Source: Sedimentisphaerales bacterium (lineage in GTDB: Bacteria; Planctomycetota; Phycisphaerae; Sedimentisphaerales; SG8-4). Taken from it: a stretch of DNA of 64,000 nt. The stretch is taken from assembly GCA_016932895.1 (NCBI GenBank), contig JAFGCA010000394.1, positions 1-64,000 of the forward strand, in the 5' to 3' direction. Numbering within the stretch: the first letter of the stretch is position 1; each line of letters opens with the position of its first letter. The notes beneath the pieces were generated by a model that worked only from the letters and a program-made list of their open reading frames with translations, was not told where the DNA came from and ran no database searches. The translations under genes and the position numbers were made by a program. Below, one piece after another: positions 17,506 through 26,537 of this stretch.

Positions 17506-19494
17506 ATGAGACAAAGAGCATTGTTGTCCGTTGTGATCGGCGGGTTTCTGGTCTCTGCGACTTGGGCACACCCAAGGATTACGGTCGACATCTCCAAGCC
17601 TGGTGCCCGGATCAGCCCTACGATGTGGGGCATCTTTTTTGAGGACATCAACTTTGCTGCAGATGGCGGCATCTACGCAGAGCTGGTCAAGAACCGATCC
17701 TTTGAATTCGACCGGCCTTTGACGGGCTGGCGGAAGATCAGGCGCGGCGGCGGCCAAGGTGACATCCTCATCTATCGCAATGCGAACAGGCCGGCGAATC
17801 CCCGGTACGCGCGCATACGCGTTGATAAAGCGGCTGGAGCATTTGGGCTTTCCAATGAAGGATTTCGGGGCATGGGCATCCGCCAGGATGTCACGTACGT
17901 ATTCTCTGTGGAAGGTCGCACGGTAGAAGGTCAGCGTTTATCTCTGAAGGTGGAATTGGCCGGACCTGAAGGGCGTACGTTGGCGCAAGCCACCGTTGAT
18001 GGATTCTCTGACCAATGGGAAAAGAAAAGTTGTGCGATGGTTGCCACGGCCACGGAAGCCACAGCTCACCTGAATCTACATGTCAAGGGTACAGGTACGT
18101 TGGATCTGGATATGGTGTCATTGTTCCCGAGAGACACCTGGAAGAACCGCGCGAACGGTTGGCGAAGAGACTTGGTGCAGATGCTGGCAGACATGAAGCC
18201 GGGCTTCTTGCGTTTCCCGGGCGGGTGCATTGTCGAGGGTTTTGATCTTTCCCAGCGGTATCAGTGGAAGCGCACGATCGGTGATCCCAATCAGCGGATG
18301 CTGAACATCAATCGTTGGAACTTCGAATTCAACCACCGTCCGGCCCCGGACTATTTCCAGTCTTACGGTCTGGGATTCTACGAATATTTCCTGCTGGCCG
18401 AGGATCTCGGGGCCGAACCGATGCCGATCATCAACTGTGGCATGGCTTGTCAATTCAACACGGCTGAACTCGTGCCCATCGGTCAGCTCGGTCCTTATGT
18501 GCAGGATGCCCTGGATCTGATTGAATTTGCCAACGGCCCGGCTGGCAGCCGGTGGGGCGGCGTGCGCGCGAATATGGGGCATCCCCAGCCGTTCAATATG
18601 ACCATGCTCGGAATCGGAAACGAGCAGTGGGGGCCTCAGTATATCGAACGCTACAAGGTATTTGCCCGGGCGATCAAAGCGAGGTATCCGGAAATGCAAC
18701 TCATCGCCGCCACGGGTTCGGACGCTACGATCTTCCCCAACGGACCCGCGGAAATCGACTACTTATGGTCCCAATGGCGGAGTCTCCAGCCCGAATTTGT
18801 GGATGAGCACTTTTACCGAAAACCGGAATGGTTCCTGGAGAATGTCGATTGGTACGATCAGTACGGTCGCACCGGGCCCAGGCTATTTGTCGGCGAGTAC
18901 GCGTCGCAGAGCGTGGGAGTCGGCAGTCCTGACAACCGCAACAGCCTGAAATGTGCGCTGTACGAGGCCGCGTTTATGACGGGCCTGGAGCGAAACGCCG
19001 ACTTGGTGCGGATGACCTGCTACGCGCCGCTGTTCGGGCACGAAAACGCCTGGCAGTGGCGTCCGGACCTCATCTGGTTTGACAACCTCAACGTCTACGG
19101 CTCCGCCAATTACTACGTGCAAAAGCTTTTCAGTCTCAATCCCGGCACGCATCAATTGATCGCCGAGGTCGAGGATGTGTCGATTCTGACGGGAAGACAG
19201 AATACTCTGTGTGTCAGCACCACTCTGGACAAAGACGCCGGCGAAGTCATCATCAAAGCCGTCAATATCAGTGGCATTGTTCAAAACGCGACCATTGAGC
19301 TCAAAGGCGTGGCGAAGGCGGGCCAGACGGCCAAGGCGACGATCCTGGCGTCGGACGATCTTGCCGATGAGAACTCTTTGCAAGAAGCAAAAAAGATCTA
19401 TCCCAAGGAGACATCGGTCTCGATCTGCGGGCCCGTGTTCGCGTATGGGTTCACGCCCCACTCACTGACGGTTCTGCGCCTGCCGGTGCAATAA
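17506..19494 (+). CDS. Secreted GH51 alpha-L-arabinofuranosidase with CBM insert (copy 1)
   Basis: A 662-residue enzyme. The chosen ATG at 17506 follows AGGAG and gives a signal peptide (cleavage after ATWA). The frame is open far upstream but overlaps the CHR gene, so longer starts are rejected. After a short N-terminal strand (ISPTMWGIFFEDIN), a beta-rich insert of about 150 residues (about 80-220) looks like a CBM_4_9 module. Then comes the GH51 barrel: FLRFPGGC, acid/base Glu373 in GIGNEQWG, and nucleophile Glu464 in FVGEYAS. GH51 enzymes remove arabinofuranosyl residues from arabinan or arabinoxylan with retention. A second GH51 and a GH43 follow directly. Confidence 0.93.
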   Translation: MRQRALLSVVIGGFLVSATWAHPRITVDISKPGARISPTMWGIFFEDINFAADGGIYAELVKNRSFEFDRPLTGWRKIRRGGGQGDILIYRNANRPANPRYARIRVDKAAGAFGLSNEGFRGMGIRQDVTYVFSVEGRTVEGQRLSLKVELAGPEGRTLAQATVDGFSDQWEKKSCAMVATATEATAHLNLHVKGTGTLDLDMVSLFPRDTWKNRANGWRRDLVQMLADMKPGFLRFPGGCIVEGFDLSQRYQWKRTIGDPNQRMLNINRWNFEFNHRPAPDYFQSYGLGFYEYFLLAEDLGAEPMPIINCGMACQFNTAELVPIGQLGPYVQDALDLIEFANGPAGSRWGGVRANMGHPQPFNMTMLGIGNEQWGPQYIERYKVFARAIKARYPEMQLIAATGSDATIFPNGPAEIDYLWSQWRSLQPEFVDEHFYRKPEWFLENVDWYDQYGRTGPRLFVGEYASQSVGVGSPDNRNSLKCALYEAAFMTGLERNADLVRMTCYAPLFGHENAWQWRPDLIWFDNLNVYGSANYYVQKLFSLNPGTHQLIAEVEDVSILTGRQNTLCVSTTLDKDAGEVIIKAVNISGIVQNATIELKGVAKAGQTAKATILASDDLADENSLQEAKKIYPKETSVSICGPVFAYGFTPHSLTVLRLPVQ

Positions 19495-19555
19495 CACAAT
19501 TGGCTCTTTAGACATGGTCGGCTTGCATCCAGCAATCGATATAAGGAGACTGTTC

Positions 19556-21127
19556 ATGAATCGCAGAAGACTGACACTCGCTATCGTCATTTTGGGACTC
19601 GCCGGTTCCGTCCGGGGCGTTACCGGTATTACCGCCGACAGCGAAGAGCCCGACAAGTTGCTCGTGCACACTGACCGGGGAAAGGACCGGATCGCACCAG
19701 AGATCTACGGCCACTTCGCCGAACACCTGGGTCGCTGCATATACGAAGGCTTCTGGGTCGGCGAAGATTCGGACATTCCCAACACGCGCGGCATTCGCAC
19801 GGACGTCGTAGAGGCCCTTAGACAAATCCGGGTGCCTGTGCTGCGCTGGCCCGGCGGATGCTTTGCCGACGAATATCATTGGAGAGAGGGCGTCGGCCCC
19901 CGTGAGAAGCGGGGCAAAATGATCAATACCCACTGGGGCCGTGTGATCGACGACCATTCGTTCGGTACCCATGAGTTTCTGGACCTCTGCGAAATGCTGG
20001 GTTGTGAAGCCTACGTCGCAGGCAATGTGGGGTCCGGCACGGTCGAGGAAATGCAGGACTGGGTCGAGTACATGACCAGTGATAGCGATAGTGACATGGT
20101 CAACCTGCGCCGTCAAAACGGGCGGGAACGACCCTGGCGCGTGCGGTATTTCGGCGTGGGCAATGAGAACTGGGGCTGTGGCGGCAACATGACGCCTGAG
20201 TACTACGCGGACTTGTATTGTCGTTTCCAGACCTACGTGCGCGATTACTCGGGCAACAGGATTCTCAAGGTCGCGTGTGGCCCGGGCAGTCTGAACCTGC
20301 ATTGGATGGACGTGGTAATGCAGAAGGCCGCCCGTCACATGCACGCAGTCAGTCTGCACCACTACGTACGCGGAACCGGCAACTGGACGGACAAGGGCAG
20401 CGCCACCCGGTTTGATGAGCTGGAATGGTTTGCCCTGATGAAGAACTCGCTGGGCGTCGATGACCTTATCGCCAGGAACATCGAGGTCATGGACAAGTAC
20501 GATCGCCGCAAGCGTATCGCCCTGTATGTCGATGAATGGGGTACCTGGTGGGATGCCGAACCCGGGACGAATCCTGGATTCTTGTATCAGCAGAATACTC
20601 TACGGGATGCGGTCTCAGCCGGAGTCTTTCTGAACGTGTTCAACAAATATTGCCGGCGTGTCAAGATGGCCAACATTGCCCAGACGAACAATGTGCTCCA
20701 AGCCATGATCCTGACCCGCGGCAAGGCGATGATTGTCACGCCCACCTACCACGTTTTCGAGATGTTCAAGGTGCATCAGGATGCCACGTTCCTGCCGAGC
20801 GATCTGACCTGTCACGCATACCGGTTCCGGGACCGGGAGATTCCTGGCTTGGTCGTTTCGGCCTCCAAAAACACGGACGACACCGTGCACGTTTCGATCT
20901 GCAACCTTGATCCCAGCCGAGATTCCGAGTTCGAGTGTCTCGTCGATGGAATGGCACCCAGGCAGGTCGCTGCTCGAGTCCTTACCGCCGAGAAGATGAC
21001 GGCTCACAATACCTTTGCGAATCCTGACGAGGTCAAGCCGGTGGCGCTGCACGGTGTCAAGGTGGACGGGACCGTCATTACTGCCGTAATTCCCGCCAAG
21101 TCCGTTGCCGTTTTGGCGATCCGATGA
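19556..21127 (+). CDS. Secreted GH51 alpha-L-arabinofuranosidase (copy 2)
   Basis: A 523-residue enzyme starting at ATG 19556 after AAGGAG; 14 codons upstream in frame are unlikely. The signal peptide is short (LTLAIVILGLAGSVRG). It has no CBM insert: IYGHFAEHLGRCIYEG runs straight to VLRWPGGCFADEYHW. Acid/base Glu204 sits in GVGNENWGCGG and nucleophile Glu327 in YVDEWGTWW. This is the more typical, compact GH51 form, and differs strongly from the first copy. The pair likely attacks different arabinose linkages. It is followed after 15 bases by GH43. Confidence 0.94.
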   Translation: MNRRRLTLAIVILGLAGSVRGVTGITADSEEPDKLLVHTDRGKDRIAPEIYGHFAEHLGRCIYEGFWVGEDSDIPNTRGIRTDVVEALRQIRVPVLRWPGGCFADEYHWREGVGPREKRGKMINTHWGRVIDDHSFGTHEFLDLCEMLGCEAYVAGNVGSGTVEEMQDWVEYMTSDSDSDMVNLRRQNGRERPWRVRYFGVGNENWGCGGNMTPEYYADLYCRFQTYVRDYSGNRILKVACGPGSLNLHWMDVVMQKAARHMHAVSLHHYVRGTGNWTDKGSATRFDELEWFALMKNSLGVDDLIARNIEVMDKYDRRKRIALYVDEWGTWWDAEPGTNPGFLYQQNTLRDAVSAGVFLNVFNKYCRRVKMANIAQTNNVLQAMILTRGKAMIVTPTYHVFEMFKVHQDATFLPSDLTCHAYRFRDREIPGLVVSASKNTDDTVHVSICNLDPSRDSEFECLVDGMAPRQVAARVLTAEKMTAHNTFANPDEVKPVALHGVKVDGTVITAVIPAKSVAVLAIR

Positions 21128-21142
21128 CCGGGAGGTCGGCCT

Positions 21143-22207
21143 GTGACAACACAACCACTCGTCAGGCAAATCGGTATTGCGCTCTGCTGTCTCGGGGCCT
21201 TGTTCCCGGAGGCATCCTGCCGCTCTAGTGCAGTCTCGCCAGAACCGCAAATGCTGGAACTCCAGGGTGACCTGCGCGTTCACGATCCGGCCATGATACG
21301 TCAAGGCGACACCTTCTACGTCTTCTCCACCGGAGGGAGCTCCCGGCGCGGGGGCATCATCCCCATTCGCTGCTCCAGAGACCTCTACAACTGGAAGCGG
21401 TGCGGGGCCGTGTTTCGTCAACTGCCGGAATGGGCGCCCCGGGAAGTCCCGGGGACACGCGGGGCGTGGGCGCCGGACATCTCCTACTTCAACGGCAAGT
21501 ACCACCTCTACTATTCGATTTCCACCTTTGGCCGAAACAATTCCGCGATCGGTTTGGTTACGAACGAGACCCTCGACCCCAACAGTCCCGATTACCAATG
21601 GGAAGACCGGGGCGTCGTGATTCGCTCGACGCCCGGCGAGACAGACTGGAACGCCATAGACGCCAACCTCATTCTGGAGGGAGAGGACAGGGCGTGGCTC
21701 TGCTGGGGGAGTTTCTGGAGTGGTATCAAGATGCGTCGTATCGACCGATCCACAGGCAAACTCTCCGAGGAAGACACGACTTTGTGCTCGATCGCCAGCC
21801 GGCCGGGCGGCGACCAGCCCCAAGCGCCGCCGAATGAAGGGGCAATCGAGGCCCCGTTTGTCATCAAGCACGACGACTACTGGTATCTCTTCGTCTCCTT
21901 TGACTTGTGCTGCAAAGGAAAGAACAGCACGTACAAGATCATGGTCGGGCGGTCGAAGGAGGTGGCCGGGCCTTACGTCGACAAAGACGGCAAGCTCATG
22001 ACCCGGGGTGGAGGGACTCTGCTGCTCGGCGCCACGGAAGGCGGCTTCTGGGTCGGACCGGGACACTGTGCAGTGATCCAAGACATCAGCGGCGACTACC
22101 TTGTCTTCCACGCTTATGATAGTCAAAGCGAACGGTCTCGCTCTGAACTGAAGATTTCCACTATAATCTGGAAAGACGGATGGCCGCGTGTGGCGGCGTT
22201 GCCTTGA
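21143..22207 (+). CDS. GH43 arabinanase-type enzyme
   Basis: A 354-residue protein with a GTG start preceded by GGGAGGT, and a signal peptide ending at a cysteine (EASC, a poor lipobox). The five-bladed propeller of GH43 is shown by VHDPAMIRQGDTFYVFSTG (first catalytic Asp), WAPDISYFNGKYHLYYSIS (second Asp) and NEGAIEAPFVI (catalytic Glu). GRNNSAIGL and AWLCWGSFWSG match endo-1,5-alpha-L-arabinanases. It would cut the arabinan backbone while the two GH51 enzymes remove side chains. The three genes are spaced 61 and 15 bases apart and look like one unit. Confidence 0.9.
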   Translation: MTTQPLVRQIGIALCCLGALFPEASCRSSAVSPEPQMLELQGDLRVHDPAMIRQGDTFYVFSTGGSSRRGGIIPIRCSRDLYNWKRCGAVFRQLPEWAPREVPGTRGAWAPDISYFNGKYHLYYSISTFGRNNSAIGLVTNETLDPNSPDYQWEDRGVVIRSTPGETDWNAIDANLILEGEDRAWLCWGSFWSGIKMRRIDRSTGKLSEEDTTLCSIASRPGGDQPQAPPNEGAIEAPFVIKHDDYWYLFVSFDLCCKGKNSTYKIMVGRSKEVAGPYVDKDGKLMTRGGGTLLLGATEGGFWVGPGHCAVIQDISGDYLVFHAYDSQSERSRSELKISTIIWKDGWPRVAALP

Positions 22208-22382
22208 CTACGCTATGAGCAGGTCAAGACCGTGTCCGGTTCTGGTTTCATGCAGTTTGCCAGCGCCCTGCGTGCAGATTTCTGTCCTGGCCTGCTGGAC
22301 AGGCTTTGGCTGCGCTGGTCAGCCGGCTTTTGCGGCTACACTCAATCGTATGAACTGACAACGTTCAAGTGGAGAAGAGCCA

Positions 22383-24581
22383 GTGTATGTTACCCGCCAA
22401 CGGTGGTCGCCCTCAGGTCACATCGTAACCCCGGCGCTTGTCGCCTTCGTGGCCGTCGTGTTGTGCGGCCGGGCTTGTGTGAGTGGCGAGTCCCTTGTGG
22501 ACCAAGTGATCGTACGTACGAGCGAGCGAATTGACCGGCATGCCGTGGTCACGCGTCATAATATTGAACTGCATGCTCCTGCCCCGCTGACTCCGCTGAC
22601 TGTCGGCAACGGCGAATTTGCCTTTACGGCAGACATCACGGGACTCCAGACCTTTCCCGAGTTCCATGAGAAGGGCATGCCCCTGGGCACGCAGTCGCAC
22701 TGGGGCTGGCACAGCTTGCCCAACTCTCAGGGCTACGCGCTTTCCGATGTTCTCAACGCCTACATCGTCTCCGGCCGCAAGGTGCCTTACGCCAGCGACG
22801 AAAGATTCTCCGGCGGCTACTCTCCGGCGGGAACGTGGCTGCGAGCCAATCCACATCGTCTGCATCTGGGGCGGATTGGCTTGGGTGTGCTTCGATCCGA
22901 TGGGTCCGAGGCGGGAATCGAAGACCTGGAAGATACGACGCAGAGGCTGGACTTGTGGACCGGCTTGCTGAACAGCCGGTTCAAGTTCGGTGGTCAGCCG
23001 GTGCACGTGCAGAGCCTCTGTCATCCGGGTCGCGATCTGCTTGCTGTACGCGTCGAGTCGCCTCTTCTGCAAGCGGGACGGCTGACGATCAAGGTAGCCG
23101 TTCCCTACGCAAGTACGGAGTGGAGAAACGCCGCGGACTGGTCTGAGCCCGGTCGTCACAGCACGGTGGGACACAGCATAGACAACGGGATTGATTTGAG
23201 GAGAACCTTGGACGAGGAACGTTACCACGTGCGCATCATGTGGTCGGAAGGTGGTCGGATAGTGAAGAAGTCTCCACATGAGTATGAGATCACATGCCAC
23301 GATCATGAATCTTTGGACCTCGCCTTCGCGTTCTCGCCCAAGCAGATTGTGGAATCCCTCCCCGGCTTCGAGGCGGTCTGCATGTCGGCTACGAAACACT
23401 GGCGGTCTTTCTGGAGCACTGGAGCGGCGATAGATTTCTCCGATTGTACGGACCCTCGTGCTCGTGAATTGGAGCGTCGCGTCGTGCTCTCGCAGTATCT
23501 GGCCGCTATACAATGCGCTGGGTCGCGGCCGCCCCAGGAGACGGGTCTGGTCTGCAACAGTTGGCACGGCAAGTTCCATCTGGAGATGCACTGGTGGCAT
23601 GCGGTGCACTTTGCCCTTTGGAACCGCATTGAATTGCTGGAACGAAGCCTGCTCTGGTACGAGTCGATTCTGCCCATGGCCGAGGCCACCGCGCGTCTTC
23701 AGGGCTACGCCGGGGCGCGCTGGCCCAAGATGGTTGGCCCCGAGGGACGCGAGAGCCCGAGCCGCGTCGGGGTATTCTTGATCTGGCAACAGCCGCACCC
23801 CATATACTACGCCGAACTGTGCTACCGCGCTCACAGGGACCGGGGAACGCTGGAACGGTATCGGGAGGTGGTCTTCAAAACCGCCGAGTTCATGTCCTCC
23901 TATCCGGTGTGGGATGCGGACGGGCAGCGCTATGTCCTTGGCCCGGCGTTGATCCCGGCCCAGGAAAGCTATGGCTCGGATCGGGCACGCAATCTTAATC
24001 CGACGTTCGAGTTGGCATACTGGTATTGGGCTCTGCAAACCGCTCAGACATGGCGGCAGCGCCTTGGTCTGGAGCGTGAGCCGCACTGGGATCACGTCAT
24101 ACAGCACTTATCCAGACCGCACATCCGCGAGGGGGTGTACACCGGAATTGAAACGCCACCGCATACGATCTACAGGGACCATCCTTCGATGGTGGCGGCG
24201 CTGGGATTTATTCGCTCGACACCCCTGATCGACGCGGACACGATGAGACGCACGTACGACCACGTGCTTGAGAACTGGGACTGGCCCAGCACGTGGGGCT
24301 GGGATTATCCCATGCTGGCCATGACGGCGGCCCGACTGGGCGAGCCGGAAAAGGCCGTCGATGCTCTGTTCATGGATTCGCCGAAGAATCGCTACTTGGC
24401 AAACGGACACAACTACCAATCTAAACGTTTGCCGCTGTATCTGCCGGGCAATGGGGGATTACTGACGGCCGTTGCCATGATGGCCGGGGGCTGGGATGGC
24501 TGTCCCAATCGGCCGGTGCCGGGCTTTCCAGACAACGGGCAATGGAGAGTTCACTGGGAGGGGCTGAGTCCCATGCCCTGA
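22383..24581 (+). CDS. Secreted GH65-like (alpha/alpha)6 glycosidase
   Basis: A 732-residue protein with a GTG start behind GGAGAAG and a signal peptide near residues 18-35. The N-terminal half is a beta-sandwich domain (LTVGNGEFAFTADITGLQ). The C-terminal half is helical, with SWHGKFHLEMHWWHAVHFALW (about residues 395-415), ARWPKMVGPEGRESPS and FLIWQQPHPIYYAEL. These blocks resemble bacterial relatives of GH65 that cleave or phosphorolyse alpha-glucosides, including the glucosylgalactosyl-hydroxylysine glucosidase type. Glu in FHLEMHWW is a candidate catalytic acid. The assignment rests on motif memory, so only the fold is offered with confidence. Confidence 0.58.
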   Translation: MYVTRQRWSPSGHIVTPALVAFVAVVLCGRACVSGESLVDQVIVRTSERIDRHAVVTRHNIELHAPAPLTPLTVGNGEFAFTADITGLQTFPEFHEKGMPLGTQSHWGWHSLPNSQGYALSDVLNAYIVSGRKVPYASDERFSGGYSPAGTWLRANPHRLHLGRIGLGVLRSDGSEAGIEDLEDTTQRLDLWTGLLNSRFKFGGQPVHVQSLCHPGRDLLAVRVESPLLQAGRLTIKVAVPYASTEWRNAADWSEPGRHSTVGHSIDNGIDLRRTLDEERYHVRIMWSEGGRIVKKSPHEYEITCHDHESLDLAFAFSPKQIVESLPGFEAVCMSATKHWRSFWSTGAAIDFSDCTDPRARELERRVVLSQYLAAIQCAGSRPPQETGLVCNSWHGKFHLEMHWWHAVHFALWNRIELLERSLLWYESILPMAEATARLQGYAGARWPKMVGPEGRESPSRVGVFLIWQQPHPIYYAELCYRAHRDRGTLERYREVVFKTAEFMSSYPVWDADGQRYVLGPALIPAQESYGSDRARNLNPTFELAYWYWALQTAQTWRQRLGLEREPHWDHVIQHLSRPHIREGVYTGIETPPHTIYRDHPSMVAALGFIRSTPLIDADTMRRTYDHVLENWDWPSTWGWDYPMLAMTAARLGEPEKAVDALFMDSPKNRYLANGHNYQSKRLPLYLPGNGGLLTAVAMMAGGWDGCPNRPVPGFPDNGQWRVHWEGLSPMP

Positions 24582-24589
24582 GCAACGGG

Positions 24590-24757
24590 AGAACGTCCGG
24601 GAGAGGTTGTCGAGAGCAGTCCGGAGCGATAGTGTGTACCGGCGGCAAGGTCCTTGAGGTGACGAATTTCAAACATAATGGTCCCGGCAGTCTCCGACGG
24701 GCCTTGGAAACGCAGCCGCAGGTATACAACGTCGCGTTAGTTCCCAGGCTGCCGTGA
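24590..24757 (+). pseudogene. Relic of the N-terminal end of a pectate-lyase-like gene
   Basis: The plus frame reads GGKVLEVTNFKHNGPGSLRRALE and then unrelated residues to a stop. Pectate lyases and related right-handed beta-helix proteins begin with GGKVYxVTNLNDSGPGSLRxAxE, so this looks like the start of such a gene with the rest lost. There is no signal peptide or ribosome site. It sits between the convergent GH65-like gene and the three-repeat protein. Chance similarity is possible but the 20-residue block is specific. Confidence 0.5.
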
Positions 24758-24835
24758 CCTGTGATCGATTCCTTTCTCTCCTGCGGCTTCCCGTCCCGGG
24801 TATTCAGGCCCGTCGTTTTACCGAGCGTGCCGACC

Positions 24836-25849
24836 TTACATGTTGCGGCTTCGCCTGGAGGGACGGACCACCTTCGTTCCCGTGATCTTCTGATTGCCGC
24901 GTGAGGTTGTGATTTCTCCCGTCAGCTTCGAGTTCTCCAGTTTTCCCTCGAACTTCATCTCAAAACTCTGATCGTCCCATTCCACAACCATCGGGAAATC
25001 CACCCGGTCGTCCTGGAAATTGACCTTCTTCACGGGGATGGTCCCGTACAAGGCGGTCAGGTTCGGGTACACTACCAGTCTCTGCTTGATCTGGCCCCAG
25101 TCGGCACTGACGTCCAGGTTCCAGGTGCCGATCAAGGCCGCGTTGATTCGCTGGCCCTCGACCGGAATCTCGCCCATTTCGGATTTCATCACACCGGACA
25201 GCGCATCGCCCCTGATTTCCCCTTCGAAAGTGGATTCCCACTGACGATCCTGGAACTTGCTCTTCCTTTTAAAGGTCAGATTGCCTCGCTCGTACGCCAC
25301 GTCGGCAACCTCATGCTCACCCCACTGGCTCTGCCATTCGGCGGTCAGTTCGTCGTCCTGGCTGGGCTTGACGACGAATGTTGTGGTGACGTCGCGGTCC
25401 CCCACTTTGAACTTCATTTCCCAACTGCCCACGGCTCGGGGGATTCGTGGACTGCGCTGTCCCTCGACCTTGGACTCGCCTCTGTCGCTGGACAGAGTGC
25501 CCGTGAGTTTGCCGTCCTCGATGGTTCCTTTGAAATGCGAGGTGAATTCGTTCTCGCCAAATCTGACTACCTGGACGAAGCTCAGCTCGTTCTCGTCAAG
25601 CGTAACCTCTTTCAGATCGATCACACCGAAAGGACTGATCCATTGGGCTGCCAGGTTGCCTTCTTCGCCTCGAGAGAAGGACACGATAGCATTCATCTGT
25701 CGCTCGCCAAACTCAACCTTGACCGACCAGTCGCCGTACAATCTCCACCGTGCAGGTCCTCCCGACCGCGCTGGCTGCTGTGCCGCTGCGCAGGTCGCAA
25801 CCGCCATAGAGAATAGCAAAGCCGCCTTGATTGGTAGTGTCGCCTTCAT
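24836..25849 (-). CDS. Secreted protein of three tandem beta-rich repeats, unknown function
   Basis: A 337-residue protein from ATG 25849 with GGAGGA upstream; thirteen earlier codons are unlikely. The signal peptide ends after TCAAA. The mature part is three repeats of about 90 residues (39-131, 141-233, 241-325). Each starts with G-[DTS]-W plus alternating hydrophobic residues, passes through a W-x-S/FG block, then SxFxGxI..xxLxG, and ends in a VEGQR-like turn. I do not recognise a named family; each repeat could be a small beta-barrel or lipocalin-like unit. Cysteines are absent from the mature chain. It is monocistronic and convergent with the GH65-like gene. Confidence 0.75.
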   Translation of the reverse strand: MKATLPIKAALLFSMAVATCAAAQQPARSGGPARWRLYGDWSVKVEFGERQMNAIVSFSRGEEGNLAAQWISPFGVIDLKEVTLDENELSFVQVVRFGENEFTSHFKGTIEDGKLTGTLSSDRGESKVEGQRSPRIPRAVGSWEMKFKVGDRDVTTTFVVKPSQDDELTAEWQSQWGEHEVADVAYERGNLTFKRKSKFQDRQWESTFEGEIRGDALSGVMKSEMGEIPVEGQRINAALIGTWNLDVSADWGQIKQRLVVYPNLTALYGTIPVKKVNFQDDRVDFPMVVEWDDQSFEMKFEGKLENSKLTGEITTSRGNQKITGTKVVRPSRRSRNM

Positions 25850-26202
25850 GACATGTTCCTCCCGCAATAGGAAACCATTAGGACCCAATCCCGCAACCGC
25901 TACGGGATTTCACATCCAATCTGTTCTCTGCCATAGACTAACGAACTGCCACGCCGAAGGAAAGACGCTACTGGTGCGATGAGAAGGTTCCTGCCACTCA
26001 GTTGTATGGTATTGAGGTATTGGACGTCCCAGGACGCGTCCCTATGGCAGCATCCCGCGGGGAAACTCGCCAGAGCCGTACCTTGCGGGAGTGAGTCTCC
26101 CCTGCTCCGGGGGATTGAGTTGATCGGCCGCAACGGAGTGGTTATGATGATGCTGTTTCGTGATTTTTTGGGGGGCAAAGCCGGTTGTATCTGTATCTGA
26201 AC

Positions 26203-26227
26203 TTTTGCAAAATGGAGATTAGGCTTA
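26203..26227 (+). repeat. Left terminal inverted repeat (25 bp)
   Basis: Exact 25/25 complement of the right copy at 26346-26370. Its first ten bases TTTTGCAAAA are themselves palindromic. Confidence 0.85.
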
Positions 26228-26345
26228 CTTTAGGGAGGAAAAATCTCCTTCGTGATTTTTTTCTCCCGAGAACGTAAGTGCTTTTCGTATAGGGATATAA
26301 GACCCATCTTCAAGGAAATCACACCGACGATTTCCTTGAAGAATA

Positions 26346-26370
26346 TAAGCCTAATCTCCATTTTGCAAAA
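26346..26370 (-). repeat. Right terminal inverted repeat (25 bp)
   Basis: Exact 25/25 complement of the left copy at 26203-26227. The bases just outside the pair do not match. Confidence 0.85.
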
Positions 26371-26537
26371 CTCTTGCTGTATTCCAGAAGTTCACGTGAC
26401 ACTGACGGGGTTAAGTGGTTCTGGGTTTGAGCAGGGAGGGGCAGGGGACGCCGTGAGGCCAAGGGACGCGTGTCCCTGATAACGTGCGAGGAGTAGAACC
26501 GGAGCTGAGATCCGGCAGTCGCGAAAGGAACGTCGTC

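Larger units (their letters stand above)
26203..26370. mobile_element. 168-bp element with perfect 25-bp terminal inverted repeats (MITE-like)
   Basis: The 25 bases at 26203-26227 (beginning TTTTGCAAAATGGAGATTAG) are the exact reverse complement of 26346-26370. Inside are a perfect 14-bp stem with an 8-base loop (26307-26320 with 26329-26342) and an imperfect 13-bp stem (26233-26245 with 26254-26267). There is no coding frame. This is the structure of a non-autonomous transposable element or a structured RNA. No clear target-site duplication is visible at the ends. Confidence 0.6.
25850..26537. other. Long non-coding region with inverted-repeat element
   Basis: Nearly 690 bases between divergent genes with no supportable gene. 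It contains the 168-bp inverted-repeat element at 26203-26370. It also holds a small perfect stem (AGGGAC at 26462-26467 with GTCCCT at 26472-26477) and a CCGGA/TCCGG stem in the leader of the GH2 gene. The central part is clearly more AT-rich than its surroundings. Confidence 0.6.

Noticed and set aside
20615..22126. 503-residue minus-strand frame
   Set aside because: Antisense of GH51 and GH43 genes whose catalytic motifs are intact.
22413..24107. 564-residue minus-strand frame
   Set aside because: Antisense of the GH65-like gene, no ribosome site, no domain features.
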